From Flavobacteriaceae bacterium (GTDB taxonomy: Bacteria; Bacteroidota; Bacteroidia; Flavobacteriales; Flavobacteriaceae), in NCBI GenBank assembly GCA_004762155.1, contig SIHP01000015.1, positions 1 to 64,000 of the forward strand: DNA of 64,000 nt, written 5' to 3'. Under the pieces are notes generated by a model that was given only the letters and a program-made list of their open reading frames with translations, made no database searches and was not told where the DNA came from. Positions 16,713 through 24,685 of this stretch are shown here, one piece after another (within the stretch, counting starts at the first letter, position 1; the number at the start of each line of letters is the position of its first letter). Both the position numbers and the translations under genes were made by a program.

Positions 16713-17504
16713 CTAAAAAGTAAACTTTAATACCAAACCTTCATTAGCTCTGATATTAAAAACTGTTTGATCTTCAAAAATTAAATATTGCCCTTTTACT
16801 CCTACTAACGTTCCATTATATGATTGTTGCTTTTTAATATTTAAACTTTTTGGTTTTTCTGGATACTTTGTCACTGGAAAGTTTATACTCGTTTCTTTAT
16901 TATTTTCAATAAAATATTCTTTTGCCTCTTCTGGAATATACGCCTTTAACTTTTCCTTCCAATCCTCTAAACTTTCATCTACCAAATCATTCTTTAGCAT
17001 CTTTCTCCAGTTTGTTTTATCTGCTACATATTCTTTAAGCGCAACTTCTGTTATTCCGGCTAAATATCTATTTGGTACTTCTACAATCTCAATCGCTTCG
17101 TGGGCACCTTGATCTATCCAACGTGTTGGGACTTGAGTTTTACGAGTCACTCCTACTTTTACGTTACTAGAATTTGCTAAGTATACAATATGAGGTTTTA
17201 ATTGTACCGATTTTTCATACTCCAAATCGCGATCTTCTATTCCTAGATGAGCTTTACTTAATTCTGGCTTCATAATCCAATCTCCAGCTGTAGGAGTATC
17301 AAAAAAACAAGATTTACAAAACCCTTGACGATAAATTTCTTTTTCTAAACTACAATGTAAACATTCATAGGTAATAAATTGTAATTCAATTTCTTTACCT
17401 AATAGCTGATTCATATTTAAAAAATCAGTACCCATATCTAAATAATACTGAATTGTATCTAAATATTCAGTATTCATTTTTTTTAAAACTCCAGTATATT
17501 CCAT
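16713..17504 (-). CDS. DUF2797 domain protein
   Basis: 263-aa cytoplasmic protein of the DUF2797 type. Two CxxC pairs (YECLHC near residue 50 and GFCKSC near 68) probably bind zinc. The central segment HIVYLANSSNVKVGVTR followed by TRWIDQGA has the spacing of a GIY-YIG-like core (tyrosine, then KVG, then arginine), which hints at a nuclease-related fold; this is my inference, not an established function. The gene is divergent from the GH3 gene, 56 nt away. Confidence 0.8.
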   Translation of the reverse strand: MEYTGVLKKMNTEYLDTIQYYLDMGTDFLNMNQLLGKEIELQFITYECLHCSLEKEIYRQGFCKSCFFDTPTAGDWIMKPELSKAHLGIEDRDLEYEKSVQLKPHIVYLANSSNVKVGVTRKTQVPTRWIDQGAHEAIEIVEVPNRYLAGITEVALKEYVADKTNWRKMLKNDLVDESLEDWKEKLKAYIPEEAKEYFIENNKETSINFPVTKYPEKPKSLNIKKQQSYNGTLVGVKGQYLIFEDQTVFNIRANEGLVLKFTF

Positions 17505-17560
17505 CTCGTAAATTTTACTATTTTTAACAAGTAAACAAACTTACAAATTCAAGGTTAAAT

Positions 17561-19078
17561 ATGTCCTTTCAATTTATAAATTCTATTATCTCTTGGTTTT
17601 TAAAAAAAAGAAAACATCAAATAGAGCTTTTTATAAAATATCCTATTGATGTTCAGGAAGAATTATTATTAAAACTTATTAATAATGCTAAGCATACAGA
17701 ATTTGGTGAACAAAATAAGTTTTCTAAGATTAGTAATTATGCAGATTTTTCTGAGCATTTACCTATTCAAAAATATGAAAGCATACAGCCTTTAATAGAA
17801 AGATGCAGAAAAGGAGAACAAAACTTATTTTGGCCAACAAAAGTTAAATGGTTTGCCAAATCTAGCGGAACAACAAATGCTAAAAGTAAATTTATTCCTG
17901 TAAGTGATGAAGCCATAGAATTTTGCCATATGAAAGCTGGTAAAGATATGTTGTGTTTATATATTAACAACAATCCAGATGCTAAACTATTTACTGGTAA
18001 AAGCTTGCGCTTAGGCGGAAGCGCTTCTGTATATGAAGACAGTAATTCTTACTTTGGAGATTTGTCAGCTATTATTATAGAAAACATGCCTTTTTGGGCT
18101 GATTTAAGTTCTGCTCCTAAACAAGAAGTTGCCTTAATGGGAGAATGGGAAACAAAAATGGAAGCCATAATTGATGAAACTATACATGAAAATATTACTA
18201 GTTTAGCTGGTGTACCTTCTTGGATGCTTGTTTTATTAAATCGAGTATTAGAAAAAACTGGTAAAAATAATATTCTTGAAGTTTGGCCAAATTTAGAAGT
18301 TTATTTTCATGGAGGTGTTAATTTTCATCCGTATAGAGAACAATACAAAAAATTAATTCCCAAAAAAGACTTTAGATATTACGAAACGTATAATGCTTCG
18401 GAAGGATTTTTTGCTATTCAGGATTTAAACAATTCTAATGAGCTATTATTGATGTTGGATTATGGGATTTTTTATGAATTTATTCCCATGAGCGAATATA
18501 AAAGTGAAAACTCAATAGCGATTCCACTTTCTAAAGTTAAAAAAGACATCAATTATGCTGTGGTAATTACCACAAATGGCGGTTTATGGAGATATTTAAT
18601 TGGTGATACTATAAAATTCACTTCTACAAATCCTTATCGCATAAAAATCACAGGGCGTACAAAACATCATATTAATGTTTTTGGTGAAGAATTAATTATT
18701 GAAAATACCGAAGAAGCTTTAAAAGCTGCTTGTAATAAAACAGATGCTACCATAATAGATTATACAGTTGGCCCTGTTTTTATGGATGGCAAAAAACAAG
18801 GTGCACACGAATGGATTATTGAATTTGAAAAACATCCTAAATGCGTTGATTTTTTTACTGAAATATTAGACAATGCCTTAAAGAATTCAAATTCTGATTA
18901 CGAAGCCAAACGCTATAATAACATGACATTAAGCATGCCTAAAATACATCAAGCTAAAAGTGGTTTATTTTACAATTGGTTAAAGAGCAAAGGAAAACTA
19001 GGTGGACAACATAAAATACCTAGATTATCTAACGATAGAACGTTTATAGAAGAACTACTAAAACTACAAAATGCTTAA
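17561..19078 (+). CDS. GH3-family acyl-adenylate-forming enzyme
   Basis: 505-aa protein of the GH3 family, named from plant enzymes that join amino acids to auxin or jasmonate through an acyl-adenylate. The ATP-binding motif SSGTTNAKSKFIPVS (about 103-117), the YNASEGFF segment and the GDTIKF / ITGRTKHHINVFGEELI block fit the family. Bacterial members are common in Bacteroidota, but their substrate is not known. The 3' end overlaps the next gene, a Crp/Fnr regulator, by 8 nt, so the two are translationally coupled. Confidence 0.9.
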   Translation: MSFQFINSIISWFLKKRKHQIELFIKYPIDVQEELLLKLINNAKHTEFGEQNKFSKISNYADFSEHLPIQKYESIQPLIERCRKGEQNLFWPTKVKWFAKSSGTTNAKSKFIPVSDEAIEFCHMKAGKDMLCLYINNNPDAKLFTGKSLRLGGSASVYEDSNSYFGDLSAIIIENMPFWADLSSAPKQEVALMGEWETKMEAIIDETIHENITSLAGVPSWMLVLLNRVLEKTGKNNILEVWPNLEVYFHGGVNFHPYREQYKKLIPKKDFRYYETYNASEGFFAIQDLNNSNELLLMLDYGIFYEFIPMSEYKSENSIAIPLSKVKKDINYAVVITTNGGLWRYLIGDTIKFTSTNPYRIKITGRTKHHINVFGEELIIENTEEALKAACNKTDATIIDYTVGPVFMDGKKQGAHEWIIEFEKHPKCVDFFTEILDNALKNSNSDYEAKRYNNMTLSMPKIHQAKSGLFYNWLKSKGKLGGQHKIPRLSNDRTFIEELLKLQNA

Positions 19079-19631
19079 TTTTTTTAAACAGCATGCTTCT
19101 CTAGTATTTGAAAACCCGCAAATAGTTGAAGATTTTCAAGAGATTATGGTGTCTCAAAAATTTAAAAAGCACGATATCATTCACAGTTCAGGAAGTGTTT
19201 GTTCTCATTTTTATGTTATCGCTTCTGGTTTAGCCAGAGTTTTTTATTACAAAGAAAGTAAAGATATTACCGTTCATTTTGCAGCTGAGGAAGATTCTTT
19301 TACTGCTATAGATAGTTTAATTCAAAGAAAAAAAAGCAAATACAGTATTGAAGCATTGGAAGATTTAGAAGTTTTTTCAATTAATTTTAATGATTTGGAG
19401 TTGTTGTTTGAAAAAAAACCAGAATACGAACATTTTGGTCGTTTGTTTCTTCAGCAAATTTATATTGATTTAGTAGAACGTATAGATGATTTGCAATTAC
19501 ATAGCACCAAAGAACGGTACGATATTTTATTAACTAAAAAACCATACTTATTTAAGCGTGTAGCTTCTAAACATATTGCTTCGTTTTTAGGTATGAGCGC
19601 TGAAACTTTTAGTAGAATTAGAGGAAAGTGA
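19071..19631 (+). CDS. Crp/Fnr-family transcriptional regulator
   Basis: 186-aa regulator with an N-terminal cyclic-nucleotide-binding-like beta-barrel (about 25-115) and a C-terminal helix-turn-helix (VASKHIASFLGMSAETFSRIRG). It has no N-terminal cysteine cluster, so it is not an iron-sulfur FNR of the E. coli type; the ligand, if any, is unknown. It overlaps the GH3 gene by 8 nt. An FNR-like dyad begins 5 nt after its stop codon, in front of the oxidoreductase gene, which makes that gene a likely target. Confidence 0.92.
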   Translation: MLNFFKQHASLVFENPQIVEDFQEIMVSQKFKKHDIIHSSGSVCSHFYVIASGLARVFYYKESKDITVHFAAEEDSFTAIDSLIQRKKSKYSIEALEDLEVFSINFNDLELLFEKKPEYEHFGRLFLQQIYIDLVERIDDLQLHSTKERYDILLTKKPYLFKRVASKHIASFLGMSAETFSRIRGK

Positions 19632-19635
19632 TTTC

Positions 19636-19649
19636 TTGATAATTGTCAA
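19636..19649. promoter_or_regulatory. FNR/Crp-type operator dyad
   Basis: TTGATAATTGTCAA is a TTGA-N6-TCAA dyad, one base from the TTGAT-N4-ATCAA FNR consensus. It is flanked by C and G that extend the symmetry to 16 bp (19635-19650). Its centre lies about 41 bp upstream of the transcription start expected from the -7 box at 19672-19679, the classic class II activator position. Confidence 0.55.
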
Positions 19650-19671
19650 GTTTTATTTTGGGACTTAACTA

Positions 19672-19679
19672 TAGTTTTG
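19672..19679 (+). promoter_or_regulatory. -7 box of the flavodoxin-fold oxidoreductase gene
   Basis: TAGTTTTG matches TAnnTTTG, 25 nt before the ATG at 19705. No TTG is found at the normal -33 position; the FNR-like dyad takes that place, as expected for an activator-dependent promoter. Confidence 0.55.
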
Positions 19680-19704
19680 TAAAAAGCTTTAATTTAAACT
19701 AAAA

Positions 19705-20286
19705 ATGAAGAAAAAAATTCTAATTATTAATGGTCACCCTGATAAAGAAAGTTTTAATTATGGTGTTTCAGGTGCTTATAAAAAAGGTGTATTAAAATCT
19801 GATGCTCTTTTAGAAGAAATAAACATACGTGAATTAAATTTTAATCCTAATTTAGAATTTGGATATAGAAAACGAACAGAATTAGAACCCGACTTATTAA
19901 ACGCACAAGAGAAGATTAAATGGGCAGATCATATCGTTTGGATTTACCCTGTTTGGTGGGGCTCGTTACCTGCAATATTAAAAGGTTTTATAGATAGAGT
20001 TATGCTGCCTGGTTTTGCTTTTAAAAAAAGAGAAAATTCTGTTTGGTGGGATAAACTTCTTACAGGTAAAACTTCAAGAATTATTTGTACACTAGATCAA
20101 CCTGGCTGGTATTATAAATGGTTTTACGGTAATCCAAGCCATAATGCCATGAAAAAACTAACCTTAAATTTTGTAGGTATAAAAAAAGTGAAAATCACTA
20201 CTATTGGACCTATAAGATTGTCTAAAGAAAAGTATAGAAATAACTGGTTACAAAAAGTTGAAAAACTAGGCTTATTAAATAAATAA
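19705..20286 (+). CDS. NAD(P)H-dependent oxidoreductase, flavodoxin-2 family
   Basis: 193-aa FMN/FAD-binding quinone-reductase-like protein. The N-terminal KKKILIINGHPDKESFNYG, the DHIVWIYPVWWGSLPAILKGFIDRV segment (about 74-98) and the LPGFAFKK stretch define the flavodoxin-2 (NQO/MdaB-like) fold. It probably reduces quinones or electrophiles with two electrons in the cytoplasm. It lies 73 nt downstream of a Crp/Fnr regulator with an operator-like dyad and its own promoter between them, so redox- or stress-dependent control is likely. Confidence 0.9.
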   Translation: MKKKILIINGHPDKESFNYGVSGAYKKGVLKSDALLEEINIRELNFNPNLEFGYRKRTELEPDLLNAQEKIKWADHIVWIYPVWWGSLPAILKGFIDRVMLPGFAFKKRENSVWWDKLLTGKTSRIICTLDQPGWYYKWFYGNPSHNAMKKLTLNFVGIKKVKITTIGPIRLSKEKYRNNWLQKVEKLGLLNK

Positions 20287-20336
20287 GATTAACTAAAACA
20301 CGTAAAAACCTATTTTTTATAAATCACTACATTTTT

Positions 20337-22286
20337 TTAAATAAACCAGTTCCAAACCAAACCAAAACGGATTACAAAATCTCTATACGGATAATTAGGT
20401 GCTGAATAATAATCTTTTGTTGATGTAAAATTAGACATGATATTGTCTACCTTAAAGTAAATACGTGTTCTTCTTACTCTTGCATTAAAAAATACATCTA
20501 CATTTGGATATCCAATTTCTGTATCATCCTGTAAAGTAAATTCTCCTAATAGAGGATTGTATGCATTTGCTTGATATTTTGTGAAATATTTAAAAGTTGC
20601 TCCTATTTGAACCAATAAAGGATCTCCCTTAAACCAACTATCTGAATAATATAACGTATTTCTTGTTGTAAAATCTGGTACTCTAAACACATCACTTCCA
20701 CTAGATACGTTTTGGTACATTATTGTATTATCCAAAGCAAATTTCCCGAACTTAAATTCTTTATTTGCTTTTAATTTTAAATACGTAACAGAACCAGAGT
20801 GCTGTATTGGTTGACTATCTTCATCAAAATAAGTATAATCATCTATATTGGTAAAGTCAACAAATGCATTTGCCCATTTAGATAAGAAGGTAAATCCTAA
20901 ATTACGAGTTGCTGTATTTTCAAAATTACTTTTATCCCAGTTATAAGTATTGTAATTACTTTGAAATAATAAAAAGTTGAAATTAGGTGATTTTGAACTT
21001 TGTAGTACTCTTGCTTTTACCGTGAATAAACTATCTTTTTTATAAAATGCTTCTCCTTTAAAATAATTCCCCGCTAAATAGCCACTTCCTGGCGTTATAT
21101 TAACATCTGCATTCACATAAAAATCTTTTACTCTTCCTTTCCAATCTGCTCCAACAGAAACTGCTTTTCCTTTTAACTTTATTTTGGATAAATTTACTGT
21201 TGGATTAAATACAGAATCATAACCATAAGTAACATCTGTATAATTTGCCTTTACTTTAAACTTACCTAAAATGTATTTAGAATTAAATTCTAAGTATGCT
21301 TGATTATTTACAACTTCACTTTCTGTATTTTCATCTATTCCGTCTGTACTATAAGCTTCTCCGAATAAACTGGTGTCAATAGTAGATTGTGTTAAATTAA
21401 AACTTTTTGCTTCATAGGTAAAAATATGACCAACTTTAAGATTGGTAAAGTTCTTTAAATTGGTACTATCTTTTTTACTAGAAAACAATTTATAATTATG
21501 ATCTAAATACAAACGAGTACCTTCAAAAGTACTTTCTGTATCACTTAAATTTACATCTATAACACCTCTATCAATAAAACTTTCATCATTCGTTTCAAAA
21601 GCAGTAATCATATCTTCTGGCAAACCTCCACTCTCTTCATTAAAAAAATCTTGAGAAGTTACATGCATGCGAATGGCATATTGATCTTTGGGTGTTCTAA
21701 AACTTAAAGTTCCTCTAAAATTACCTGTTGACGATAACGATTGCCTGTATTGCCCCAAAGAACGTAATCCTTTATATGCGAAACTAACATTCAATCTTTC
21801 TGAAAAATTCAACGTAAAAAGCGCATCTAAAACTTGTCCTTGTTCTAAACCTGTTCTATATAAAATTTCTGTAGTTGGTGTAGCTACCTGATAATAATCA
21901 ATATCTTCTACATCCATATACAAAAACTGTTTTCCTCTAAAACCAATATCTGGAAACAATGAAACATCACTAAAATCATAGCCCAAAGTAGTAAATGTTT
22001 GTCCTTGGTTATGAAATCCTAAAAGTTCAAAATTATCTTTCCTTCTGAAATTAAATTTGTATTCTTTTTTAATGGTTAATGTCGTATCAACATAAGTAGT
22101 ATCGTCTTTAAAACTGATAATCTTATAATCTGTATATTTTGTTTTTCCACTTAGCGTAACGCTAATTTCTTTTTCAGCAACTGTATCTAGGTTTCTAGTT
22201 TGTCCTGTACCAGCAAAACCTCCTAATTGAGAAAAACACACATTGGATAATATCAAAAAAAATAATAGTGAAAGTGACTGTTTCAT
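20337..22286 (-). CDS. Putative outer-membrane porin
   Basis: 649-aa secreted protein with a signal peptide (about 1-19, ending CFSQ) and an extended series of amphipathic beta-strands up to a C-terminus RFGLVWNWFI, the usual form of an outer-membrane barrel. It resembles the large putative porin family of Flavobacteriaceae. The first 110 residues contain a short soluble region with SVTLSGKTKYTDYK-type strands. No plug domain or SusC signature is present, so it is not TonB-dependent. It is encoded alone, divergently from rnhB. Confidence 0.8.
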   Translation of the reverse strand: MKQSLSLLFFLILSNVCFSQLGGFAGTGQTRNLDTVAEKEISVTLSGKTKYTDYKIISFKDDTTYVDTTLTIKKEYKFNFRRKDNFELLGFHNQGQTFTTLGYDFSDVSLFPDIGFRGKQFLYMDVEDIDYYQVATPTTEILYRTGLEQGQVLDALFTLNFSERLNVSFAYKGLRSLGQYRQSLSSTGNFRGTLSFRTPKDQYAIRMHVTSQDFFNEESGGLPEDMITAFETNDESFIDRGVIDVNLSDTESTFEGTRLYLDHNYKLFSSKKDSTNLKNFTNLKVGHIFTYEAKSFNLTQSTIDTSLFGEAYSTDGIDENTESEVVNNQAYLEFNSKYILGKFKVKANYTDVTYGYDSVFNPTVNLSKIKLKGKAVSVGADWKGRVKDFYVNADVNITPGSGYLAGNYFKGEAFYKKDSLFTVKARVLQSSKSPNFNFLLFQSNYNTYNWDKSNFENTATRNLGFTFLSKWANAFVDFTNIDDYTYFDEDSQPIQHSGSVTYLKLKANKEFKFGKFALDNTIMYQNVSSGSDVFRVPDFTTRNTLYYSDSWFKGDPLLVQIGATFKYFTKYQANAYNPLLGEFTLQDDTEIGYPNVDVFFNARVRRTRIYFKVDNIMSNFTSTKDYYSAPNYPYRDFVIRFGLVWNWFI

Positions 22287-22356
22287 ATCAGCAAAAATAG
22301 AATAATAAAACTAAAAAAACTGTGAATTATTTCTTTGAAAACTGTTAATTTGTTGC

Positions 22357-22956
22357 ATGTTAAAATTTAATTATAGTGGTTTTTCTTTAGAAGTAGGTAC
22401 AGATGAAGCCGGAAGAGGATGTTTATCCGGACCTGTTGTAGCGGCAGCAGTAATTTTACCTAAAGGTTTTAGTCATCCTTTGTTAAATGATTCTAAACAA
22501 ATTTCAGAAAAAAAACGAATGGAATTACGTCCGTTTATTGAAGAAAATGCACTCGCTTTTGGTGTTTCTTTTATTGATCAAGTTGAAGTAGATGAAATAA
22601 ATGTATTACAAGCTTCTATAACAGGAATGCAACGCGCAATTGCTAAAATGAATATTGAACCGGAATTTATTATTGTTGATGGAAATAAGTTTAAACCGTA
22701 TAAAGATATTCCGTATGAAACTATTGTAAAAGGTGATGCTAAATTTATGAGTATTGCTGCAGCTTCTGTTTTAGCAAAAACATATAGAGATGAGTATATG
22801 GAAAAAATCCATAACGAATTCCCTGCTTATAATTGGAAGAAAAACAAAGGATATCCAACAAAAGAGCACCGAAATGCGATACGAGAATTCGGTGCTACTA
22901 AACATCATAGAAAAACTTTTAAGTTATTACCAGAGCAATTGAAGTTGAAACTATAA
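22357..22956 (+). CDS. rnhB: Ribonuclease HII
   Basis: 199-aa endonuclease that cuts the RNA strand at ribonucleotides embedded in duplex DNA. The N-terminal VGTDEAGRG carries the catalytic D16 and E17; LNDSKQISEKKR and the FIIVDGNKF segment supply the other acidic residues; KGDAKFMSIAAASVLAKTYRD is the family signature. Length is normal. It is divergent from the porin gene and ends 4 nt before a converging gene. Confidence 0.97.
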   Translation: MLKFNYSGFSLEVGTDEAGRGCLSGPVVAAAVILPKGFSHPLLNDSKQISEKKRMELRPFIEENALAFGVSFIDQVEVDEINVLQASITGMQRAIAKMNIEPEFIIVDGNKFKPYKDIPYETIVKGDAKFMSIAAASVLAKTYRDEYMEKIHNEFPAYNWKKNKGYPTKEHRNAIREFGATKHHRKTFKLLPEQLKLKL

Positions 22957-22960
22957 TTTG

Positions 22961-23488
22961 TTACTTAGATCTTGCGCCTACAAAATGATCCGTCTTTAAT
23001 TTAAACAACACATTAAACGTGGTTAAACTTCCATAAATTCTAGTGATGTATTGCTGTAAATCTACTTTTTCTTGATCATCTAGATTTTTACTTGCATTAA
23101 TTTTTTGCTCCATAACCCGTATTCTATCACGAACCATTACTATTTTATGAAAAAAAGTATCAACAGGAATTTCTTTACTACTCAAATTAGTGTCTGCTGG
23201 CTCAATAATTAATTTCCCACCTTTAAACTTATCTGCAATTGGTGAAACTTCAGAAACATCGCTCCATTTTTTTAATAAGTTTCGTAACGTACTTTCCACT
23301 TCATAAAAACTAACCGTATCCACTTCTTGATTTACTGCTTCTATTATCTCAAAATCATCATCTAATGCTATAGTTTCTAAACCTTTTTCTTGAAATGTCA
23401 CCCAATAATGTTTGCTATCCACATTCGTTACTACACCAAAACCACACGAAGAATGATTAATTCTTGATCCTATTCCTAATAATTTCAT
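22961..23488 (-). CDS. Hypothetical protein with a Tudor-like N-terminal motif
   Basis: 175-aa cytoplasmic protein. The N-terminal IGSRINHSSCGFGVVTNVDSK resembles the small beta-barrel (GxxVxHxxFGxGxV) found at the C-terminus of UvrD/PcrA helicases and in CarD-like RNA-polymerase-binding modules. The rest is mainly helical (FHKIVMVRDRIRVMEQKINAS). It may bind RNA polymerase or nucleic acid, but this rests on one motif. It is divergent from the nucleoid-associated protein gene, with 59 nt between the starts. Confidence 0.7.
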   Translation of the reverse strand: MKLLGIGSRINHSSCGFGVVTNVDSKHYWVTFQEKGLETIALDDDFEIIEAVNQEVDTVSFYEVESTLRNLLKKWSDVSEVSPIADKFKGGKLIIEPADTNLSSKEIPVDTFFHKIVMVRDRIRVMEQKINASKNLDDQEKVDLQQYITRIYGSLTTFNVLFKLKTDHFVGARSK

Positions 23489-23519
23489 TTCTTTTAAATT
23501 TTTACAGGACTAAAATAGT

Positions 23520-23527
23520 TATTTTTG
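23520..23527 (+). promoter_or_regulatory. -7 box of the nucleoid-associated protein gene
   Basis: TATTTTTG matches TAnnTTTG and ends 20 nt before the ATG at 23548, which supports that start over the longer open frame. Confidence 0.5.
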
Positions 23528-23547
23528 TCATTCTAATTTTCAGAAAA

Positions 23548-24597
23548 ATGATTAAAAGAACTCGTGCTGAAATAAGCAAATGTATTATACATAAAGTTGC
23601 TAATAAATATAATAGCGGTAGTAATGCGCTGTCGGAAAACTTGGTTAGTTTTGATGAAGAGAGTTACGAACTCTTACTTCCTTTTTTATTAAAACCTTTT
23701 GGTACTGTTACACAAAGTTATCGTTTTAGCCATCATGCAGACGTTCGTTTAAATGAAATAAACAAATACGCTTCTGATATTTTTGAAGACCCAGAAACGT
23801 TTATAGAGAATTCTAAAAATGTTACCAACCATTTATACGAGCAATCTAATTCTGCTCAAATAAAATCTGGTGATTTATTAGTTGTTTTATTTAACAATTT
23901 AGAATATAAAGAAATGCTAGTAGAAGCTGTTGGTATCTTTAAGATTGAAAATAAAGTAGATTTTTTCCAAACGTATTTAGATGAAGAAAGTTTTGATGTT
24001 GTGGTTCAAAAAGGAATTTCTACAAAAAAACTAGACAAAGGTTGTTTGGTTTTAAATTCTACTGACACAGAAGGAACAGTTGTTTTATCTGTAGATAACA
24101 ACCAATATGATGCACAATACTGGATTAATAATTTTTTAAGTGTTAAATATGCCGATGACAGGAATTTACACACTCAAAATTATTTAGAAATGTGTAAAGA
24201 GTTTTCTGAAGAAGTTATAAAACCTGAATATGGAAAGCAAGAGCAAAGTAACTTTTTAGCCAATACGGTAGATTACTTTAAAGAACATGAAAGTGTAGAT
24301 TATCATGGTTTTAAAGATGAAATTTTTGAAGAAGATAAGCACAAAGATTTATTTGAAGACTATAAAGGACACTTTGAAAAATTAAACGATGTTTTAATTC
24401 GTAATAATTTTGAGGTTTCTGATGTTGTTTTAAAGAAAGAGAAAAGTAAGTTTAAAACAGAAATTAAACTAGACACCAATATTCAGATTAAAATTGATGT
24501 AGATGCTCCAGATGCTTCTTCTGAATACTTAGAACAAGGTTATGATGAGGAGAAAAAAATGAAATTTTATAAAGTGTTCTATAACACTGAGAAATAA
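23548..24597 (+). CDS. Nucleoid-associated protein, NdpA/YejK family
   Basis: 349-aa protein of the 37-kDa nucleoid-associated (YejK/NdpA) family. In other bacteria it binds the nucleoid and interacts with topoisomerases. The FSHHADVRLNEINKYASDIF and SGDLLVVLFNNLEYKEML stretches in the N-terminal half are typical. The frame is open upstream to 23464, but that extension overlaps the divergent gene, is hydrophobic and crosses the promoter box; ATG 23548 (MIKRTRAEISKC) is the family start. A strong terminator follows. Confidence 0.88.
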   Translation: MIKRTRAEISKCIIHKVANKYNSGSNALSENLVSFDEESYELLLPFLLKPFGTVTQSYRFSHHADVRLNEINKYASDIFEDPETFIENSKNVTNHLYEQSNSAQIKSGDLLVVLFNNLEYKEMLVEAVGIFKIENKVDFFQTYLDEESFDVVVQKGISTKKLDKGCLVLNSTDTEGTVVLSVDNNQYDAQYWINNFLSVKYADDRNLHTQNYLEMCKEFSEEVIKPEYGKQEQSNFLANTVDYFKEHESVDYHGFKDEIFEEDKHKDLFEDYKGHFEKLNDVLIRNNFEVSDVVLKKEKSKFKTEIKLDTNIQIKIDVDAPDASSEYLEQGYDEEKKMKFYKVFYNTEK

Positions 24598-24625
24598 CTT
24601 CGTAACTAATTTATCTCTAAAACAT

Positions 24626-24668
24626 AAAAGGCTCAAAAGAAATTATTCTTTTGAGCCTTTTGTTTTTT
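24626..24668. terminator. Terminator between converging genes
   Basis: AAAAGGCTCAAAAGA pairs with TCTTTTGAGCCTTTT over a short AT loop, with T-rich flanks on both strands. Confidence 0.9.
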
Positions 24669-24685
24669 AACTTGATTTGAAAATG

